From NCBI GenBank assembly GCA_020059765.1, contig JAGVBM010000358.1, positions 1 to 9,994 on the forward strand: 9,994 nucleotides of DNA. Reading direction: 5' to 3'. How positions within the stretch are numbered: the first letter of the stretch is position 1; every line of letters begins with the position of its first letter. Below are positions 6,350 to 9,994 of this stretch, in pieces. This DNA is from Bacillota bacterium. Its GTDB lineage: Bacteria > Bacillota > Bacilli > Tumebacillales > Effusibacillaceae. The translations under genes were made by a program, and so were the position numbers. The notes beneath the pieces are model-generated. The model was given only the letters and a program-made list of their open reading frames with translations, made no database searches and had not been told where the DNA came from.

Positions 6350-6622
6350 ATGAATAAAACGGATTTGGTCAACTCTGTTGCGGAAAAGTCGCAACTCACA
6401 AAAAAAGATGCTGCGAAAGCGGTTGACGCAGTATTTGACAGTATTCAAGAAGCATTATCCGGTCAGGATAAAGTGCAGGTTATCGGTTTTGGCAACTTTG
6501 AGGTCAGAGAGCGTGCAGCGCGCAAGGGGCGTAACCCTCAGACCGGTGAAGAGATTGAAATTGCGGCTTCCAAAGTTCCTGTTTTTAAACCCGGTAAAGC
6601 ACTGAAAGATGCAATCAAGTAG
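6350..6622 (+). CDS. hup: HU family DNA-binding protein (HBsu type)
   Basis: HU is the abundant histone-like dimer that bends and compacts the nucleoid. The 90-residue product matches the family's usual length (90-92 aa). It starts MNKTDLVNSVAEKSQLTKKDAAKAV (helical dimerisation part). It then has VQVIGFGNFEVRERAARKGRNPQTGEEIEI, the beta arm with the RNPQTG tip and the proline that inserts into the minor groove, and ends VPVFKPGKALKDAIK. The ATG at 6350 follows GAGGGGG (6336-6342). An in-frame ATG at 6296 would add 18 residues foreign to HU and lies in the promoter/leader, so it is rejected. The gene is flanked by its own terminator and that of spoIVA, so it is monocistronic. It may be one of several HU genes in the genome. 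Confidence 0.96.
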   Translation: MNKTDLVNSVAEKSQLTKKDAAKAVDAVFDSIQEALSGQDKVQVIGFGNFEVRERAARKGRNPQTGEEIEIAASKVPVFKPGKALKDAIK

Positions 6623-6627
6623 TGGGG

Positions 6628-6675
6628 AAAGAGTCCGCTGAAAGTATAGAAATATTCTTTCACAGGGCTCTTTTT
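6628..6675 (+). terminator. Intrinsic terminator of hup
   Basis: AAAGAGTCC (6628-6636) pairs with GGGCTCTTT (6665-6673), with one G-T pair. After a small internal loop, TGAAAG (6639-6644) pairs with CTTTCA (6657-6662). The 3' arm ends in TTTTT (6671-6675). The long two-part stem begins five bases after the hup stop. Confidence 0.88.
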
Positions 6676-6677
6676 GC

Positions 6678-6707
6678 TTGAACGGGAAAATGTGTTCCGG
6701 ATAAAAA
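6678..6707 (+). promoter_or_regulatory. Candidate sigma-A promoter for the acyl-CoA synthetase gene
   Basis: TTGAAC (6678-6683) and TAAAAA (6702-6707), 18 bases apart, each match the sigma-A hexamers at 4 of 6 positions. A sigma-E-like -35, GAATATT (6709-6715), lies just downstream, with a poorer -10 match (AATAGATA, 6730-6737). The short dyad ATATTT-aga-AAATAT (6711-6725) could be an operator. Confidence 0.3.
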
Positions 6708-6772
6708 GGAATATTTAGAAAATATGGAGAATAGATACCTTGTGAAGCTTGATTTCATAAGGGGGCAAAAGG

Positions 6773-8377
6773 ATGGGAGAGGACAAGCTGAAGCAGGAAA
6801 TATCTGTTGAGATTCCGGAATTTTACAATTTTGCCGCACAAGTCGATGAACATGCGACCCGCAATCCGAACAAGCACGCATTGGTTATCGTTGATGCGGC
6901 CGGTCAAATCAGCGAGGTCACCTATTCGGAATTAATGCGCTTTGCTGACCGCATCGGCAATGCTTTGTTGAACCTTGGAATACGGCAAAACGACCGAGTG
7001 ATTGTGCTCGTCCCGAGAGGGAAAGAAGCATACGGGATTTATTTGGGACTGAATAAAATCGGTGCCGTGATCATGCCCGGATCGGAAATGCTGCGCGGCA
7101 AAGACATCGAATATCGCGCCAATCATGCGGGGGCAAAAGCGATCATCGCGTTCTCCGGCATTGCGGATGAAGTAGATCGAATTCGCGAATCTTGTCCGTC
7201 CGTGGAACATTTCATCTTGACCGGTTCCAAACGGATGAATTGGATTTCCCTGGAAGAAGCGGCCGCTTCAGCTTCAGACCGTTTGCATGCCGCATTGACC
7301 CAATCGGATGAACTGGCGTTTCTTTCCTACACGTCCGGAACAACAGGCGGTCCCAAAGGCGTCATGCATGTACACGGGTGGCCCTATGCCCACTTGGCTG
7401 TTGCGGCAACCTATTGGCTTGATGCACGGGAAACGGACGTGGTTTGGGCAACGGCAGGTCCCGGTTGGGCCAAATGGGTGTGGAGCCCGTTTGTGTCCAC
7501 CTTGGGGAAAGGTGCTACCGTCTTTGTGTACCAAGGGAAATTTGTGCCGGAAACCTACTTGGAGCTGCTGCAAACCTATCCGATCAGCATTCTTTGTGCC
7601 ACACCGACGGAATACCGTTTAATGGCGAAAGTGTCGGATATTGACCAATATCGTCTGAAGTCGCTGCGTACAGCGACATCTGCCGGCGAACCTTTAAACC
7701 GGGAAGTCATCGATACCTTCCGCCGGGTATTCGATGTCACGGTGCGTGATGGATACGGACAGACGGAAAATACCCTGCTGGTCGGAACATTCGTTGGCAT
7801 GGAACCAAAACCCGGATCCATGGGCAGGCCTTCACCGGTTGTAAAAGTCGCGATTATTGATGAATCCGGAAATGAATTGCCGCAGGGGGAAGTGGGCGAT
7901 ATTGCCATTGACCGGGAGATGATCGCTTTATTTAGAGGTTATTTGGACGACCCGGAACGTACGGAACGGGCATTTCGCGGCAATTGGTACGTGACGGGCG
8001 ATCAGGGGCGGATGGATGAGGACGGTTATATCTGGTTTGAAGGCCGCGCTGATGATATTATCATATCAGCAGGATATACGATTGGCCCCTTCGAAGTGGA
8101 AGACGCGCTGGTCAAACATCCGGCTGTTGCCGAATGTGCCGCTGTTGCTAGCCCTGATCCGGATCGCGGGCATGTGGTCAAAGCGTATGTGGTGCTGAAG
8201 CAGGGGTATGAGCCATCGGATCAGATGATTACGGAATTGCAGGAACACACGAAGCAGTTGACAGCACCGTTTAAATATCCGCGCAAGATCGAATTTGTCA
8301 ATGATCTGCCAAAAACGACGTCCGGAAAAATCCGTCGCATCGAATTGCGGCAACGGGAGCGGGAGTTCGTCAACTGA
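6773..8377 (+). CDS. AMP-forming acyl-CoA synthetase (ANL superfamily; medium-chain/aryl or acetyl-CoA synthetase-like)
   Basis: This enzyme should activate a carboxylic acid with ATP to an acyl-adenylate and then to acyl-CoA. The 534-residue product has the complete adenylation core. The P-loop motif YTSGTTGGPKGVMH is at 186-199, ATSAGEPLN at 301-309, DGYGQTE at 326-332, and TGD at 408-410. The hinge region is GRADDIIISAGYTIGPFEVE (424-443), and the C-terminal catalytic lysine K519 is in PKTTSGKIRR. Motif spacing and FRGYLDDPERT point to the acyl-CoA synthetase group that includes mammalian ACSM enzymes, benzoate-CoA ligases and Bacillus AcsA-like proteins. The acid used cannot be read from the sequence. 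The ATG at 6773 has AAGGGGG 7 bases upstream. The gene appears to stand alone: no thioesterase, dehydrogenase or transporter is beside it. T436 stands where relatives often have Arg (GYRIGPFEVE). Confidence 0.88.
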   Translation: MGEDKLKQEISVEIPEFYNFAAQVDEHATRNPNKHALVIVDAAGQISEVTYSELMRFADRIGNALLNLGIRQNDRVIVLVPRGKEAYGIYLGLNKIGAVIMPGSEMLRGKDIEYRANHAGAKAIIAFSGIADEVDRIRESCPSVEHFILTGSKRMNWISLEEAAASASDRLHAALTQSDELAFLSYTSGTTGGPKGVMHVHGWPYAHLAVAATYWLDARETDVVWATAGPGWAKWVWSPFVSTLGKGATVFVYQGKFVPETYLELLQTYPISILCATPTEYRLMAKVSDIDQYRLKSLRTATSAGEPLNREVIDTFRRVFDVTVRDGYGQTENTLLVGTFVGMEPKPGSMGRPSPVVKVAIIDESGNELPQGEVGDIAIDREMIALFRGYLDDPERTERAFRGNWYVTGDQGRMDEDGYIWFEGRADDIIISAGYTIGPFEVEDALVKHPAVAECAAVASPDPDRGHVVKAYVVLKQGYEPSDQMITELQEHTKQLTAPFKYPRKIEFVNDLPKTTSGKIRRIELRQREREFVN

Positions 8378-8435
8378 CCACAGTGGCCAGAGTGATTTGA
8401 CGCACTAATGGTACTGACAATCGGAACAAAACCGG

Positions 8436-8461
8436 GGGATGTCGCAAGTGGCATCCCTTTT
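8436..8461 (+). terminator. Intrinsic terminator between the acyl-CoA synthetase and the secreted protein gene
   Basis: GGGATG (8436-8441) pairs with CATCCC (8452-8457), extended inward by one G-T pair and one C-G pair, around a six-base loop. It is followed by TTTT (8458-8461). The stem is about 8 bp with a short T run. It lies between the synthetase stop (8377) and the secreted protein's start, supporting separate transcripts. It could instead be a leader hairpin if the next gene's promoter lies upstream of it. Confidence 0.65.
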
Positions 8462-8482
8462 GTTGAAAAAGGGGGAATCGTT

Positions 8483-9805
8483 TTGAACCAGCTTCGAATG
8501 GCAATCTTGTTGGCGGTATGGGCGTTTTTGCTCAGCATCGCGACATGGTCGGACACTGCTGCGGCAGCCGAATATACTTCGCCTGACGGAATGCGGATTC
8601 AAAGCGAGTCCTCTGCCTGGAACTCTCCAAACAAACTGAAACAGGTCTATGAGGAACTGAAAAAAAACATTCACGGTGAAGAGTGGAAGTACTTGAGTCA
8701 GCTGACAATCCATGATGGATATCCGAAAGGGAAAACGGTTGCGGGAGAATACAACATGCGGATGTCTGCTGATCTGTTGGGGCGCAAAAAAATTCTTCCC
8801 GGCAGCATCGACATTTATGGCGGCAGTGAACGAACAACTGTTGAATCAATCGCCAAAACGTTGTCCCATGAATATGGTCATCATGTGACCCATTACCTGT
8901 CCCTTAAACAGGACGGATTTTCCCTGGCTGACCGAAGCCGTTGGCGTGAATCAACCTATGCCCAAATTCGCGGTTTGTCAAACAATCCGCAAGTGAATCA
9001 AACGAATGAACACCGATGGGAATTGGTGGAAATTGCGGCTGAAGATTACGTGCAATTGTTTGGTTCGCCTACTGCCAAACATGTCCACTGGTTTCCCTCT
9101 CATTATGATCTTTTGCAGCAGGGGAAAGAAATTGGACCTGTAGAGTGGGATGCTTCCATGTACAATTTGAATCCGCAGGAAAATGTCGATCTCCCATTGG
9201 CATCAAAAGTACCTTCCTTGTATCAGTGGTTTGCCGATTTTTTTGCGGTTCGCCAACAAGCCGCCGTCCCCGGTGAACCAAAATTGACGATCAAACAAGT
9301 GATTCGCGAGGGACAAGGATACCAGATTCATTTTGCATGGACCGCAAGCGGCGGCAAATCCCCTGCAAATGTAACCTATACCTTCGTTTCTTATGGTGAC
9401 GGGGAGCGGATGCTGCCGGAACCGATTGTCACACGAAAGAGCGGGGAACCGTTGGAAGCGCGGTACGGAACCGTAGTCATGCGAACCGCCAGCTCAATCA
9501 TCACGTATAAAGATCCGAATGCGAAAGGGGTTCGGCATTTTCGCGTTTACGCACAAAATGAGCAGGGGTTCGTATCCGCTTCGCCTACTTTAACATTGGA
9601 TATGGATCGGCCGGATCAAGTGACGGTCAGCGAACTGAATGTCCAGCAAACTGCGGTTGGCACGTCATCTCCTGTGTCAATACAAGATCCTCCGTTCAAA
9701 ATCACGTCATCGGGCGATTGGGAAGCATGGATTATCAACGGTATTTCCCAATTGATGATTCTTATTTCACGCATGATTGAGGAACTGATCAAGTTTGTAA
9801 GCTAA
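8483..9805 (+). CDS. Secreted putative zinc metalloprotease (HEXXH) with C-terminal Fn3-like domain
   Basis: I do not recognise this as a named protein. From the TTG start at 8483, after AAAGGGGG (8468-8475), the product is 440 residues. It begins with a signal peptide: NQLR, a hydrophobic core MAILLAVWAFLLSIA, and probable cleavage after AAAA near residue 29. An in-frame ATG at 8408 would add 25 residues ahead of this signal and precedes the terminator hairpin, so TTG is preferred. The N-terminal half has SHEYGHHVTHYL, with the zinc motif HEYGH at 129-133. EIAAEDYVQLFGS (183-195) may supply a third glutamate ligand (E187), as in gluzincins. Residues about 265-375 look like an Fn3/Ig-type beta domain, ending RHFRVYAQNEQGFVSASPTLTLD. 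The last 28 residues (413-440) form a hydrophobic or amphipathic helix. No cysteine is present. The substrate is unknown, and neighbours give no hint. Confidence 0.72.
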   Translation: MNQLRMAILLAVWAFLLSIATWSDTAAAAEYTSPDGMRIQSESSAWNSPNKLKQVYEELKKNIHGEEWKYLSQLTIHDGYPKGKTVAGEYNMRMSADLLGRKKILPGSIDIYGGSERTTVESIAKTLSHEYGHHVTHYLSLKQDGFSLADRSRWRESTYAQIRGLSNNPQVNQTNEHRWELVEIAAEDYVQLFGSPTAKHVHWFPSHYDLLQQGKEIGPVEWDASMYNLNPQENVDLPLASKVPSLYQWFADFFAVRQQAAVPGEPKLTIKQVIREGQGYQIHFAWTASGGKSPANVTYTFVSYGDGERMLPEPIVTRKSGEPLEARYGTVVMRTASSIITYKDPNAKGVRHFRVYAQNEQGFVSASPTLTLDMDRPDQVTVSELNVQQTAVGTSSPVSIQDPPFKITSSGDWEAWIINGISQLMILISRMIEELIKFVS

Positions 9806-9840
9806 ACTCAATTTTTGTCAGGATTGGTGAGGAATTACGC

Positions 9841-9870
9841 TTGCGTTCTTTCCGAGAATTCATGTATAAT
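9841..9870 (+). promoter_or_regulatory. Sigma-A promoter for tRNA-Pro
   Basis: A perfect -10 hexamer TATAAT (9865-9870) lies 18 bases after TTGCGT (9841-9846), which matches the TTG of the -35 consensus. Transcription would begin near 9877, about 25 bases before the mature tRNA. It also lies well after the stop of the secreted protein gene at 9805. Confidence 0.7.
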
Positions 9871-9902
9871 CAATTTCGTCGCTGAATAACGACCCTTTTG
9901 TT

Positions 9903-9979
9903 CGGGATATGGCGCAGCTTGGTAGCGCGCTACCTTGGGGTGGTAGAGGCCCCGGGTTCAAATCCCGGCATTCCGACCA
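9903..9979 (+). tRNA. tRNA-Pro (anticodon GGG)
   Basis: A complete 77-base cloverleaf with encoded CCA. The acceptor stem is CGGGATA (9903-9909) with CATTCCG (9969-9975), and the discriminator is A9976. The D stem is GCGC/GCGC (9912-9915 with 9925-9928). The anticodon stem is CTACC/GGTAG (9930-9934 with 9942-9946) around TTGGGGT, giving anticodon GGG at 9937-9939, which reads CCC and CCU. The T arm is CCGGG-TTCAAAT-CCCGG. The acceptor stem starts with C1-G72, as in bacterial tRNA-Pro. Its last pair is an A-C mismatch (9909 with 9969), where the Bacillus homologue, as I recall it, has G-C. It is probably functional; other tRNA genes may follow beyond the window. Confidence 0.95.
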
Positions 9980-9994
9980 GCAAGTGCCGTGTTC

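Noticed and set aside
8397..8421. Possible promoter TTGACG with GACAAT before the secreted protein gene.
   Set aside because: The spacer would be only 13 bases, outside the workable range, and no better -10 is found at 16-18 bases. The promoter of this gene remains unidentified.
9980..9994. Possible start of a second tRNA after tRNA-Pro.
   Set aside because: Only 15 bases remain, which cannot be identified as any tRNA.
1..9994. CRISPR arrays, insertion sequences, phage genes or defence systems.
   Set aside because: No regularly spaced repeats, transposase-like or integrase-like frames, or recognisable defence domains are present on either strand; gene content is conserved and evenly packed.

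Overview
The window is a gene-dense stretch of the chromosome of an endospore-forming Firmicute, most likely a member of the Bacillales. The evidence is a full-length SpoIVA (spore coat ATPase), an HU protein and a Der GTPase of the Bacillus type, the LipM-type octanoyltransferase used by Bacilli, strong AGGAGG-type ribosome binding sites, and GTG/TTG starts. Gene order and moderate base composition would fit a deep-branching family such as Alicyclobacillaceae, but that placement is only a guess. All nine protein genes and the one tRNA gene lie on the + strand.

Layout: 1-120 is a non-coding leader packed with palindromes. 142-3145 holds a tight three-gene run, der - plsY - gpsA. GpsA makes sn-glycerol 3-phosphate and PlsY acylates it, so the last two genes catalyse consecutive steps of phospholipid synthesis; Der is a ribosome-assembly GTPase. 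3265-4482 holds gcvH - lipM, 6 bases apart: LipM loads octanoate onto GcvH to begin lipoate synthesis. A strong intrinsic terminator (4497-4527) closes this unit. 4557-4650 carries two sigma-E-like promoter candidates and a near-perfect dyad ahead of spoIVA (4717-6195), which has its own terminator.

hup (HU, 6350-6622) is a single-gene unit with its own terminator. It is followed by an AMP-forming acyl-CoA synthetase (6773-8377) and, after another hairpin terminator, a secreted protein with an HEXXH zinc-protease motif and a probable Fn3-like domain (8483-9805). A tRNA-Pro(GGG) with a clear promoter closes the window (9903-9979).

Most of the window is conserved housekeeping and sporulation DNA. 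I see no mobile element, CRISPR array, phage gene or defence system. The least explained items are the secreted putative metalloprotease with its C-terminal amphipathic helix, the compound palindromic element before der, the dyad over the spoIVA promoter region, and the gcvH-lipM pair set between gpsA and spoIVA.
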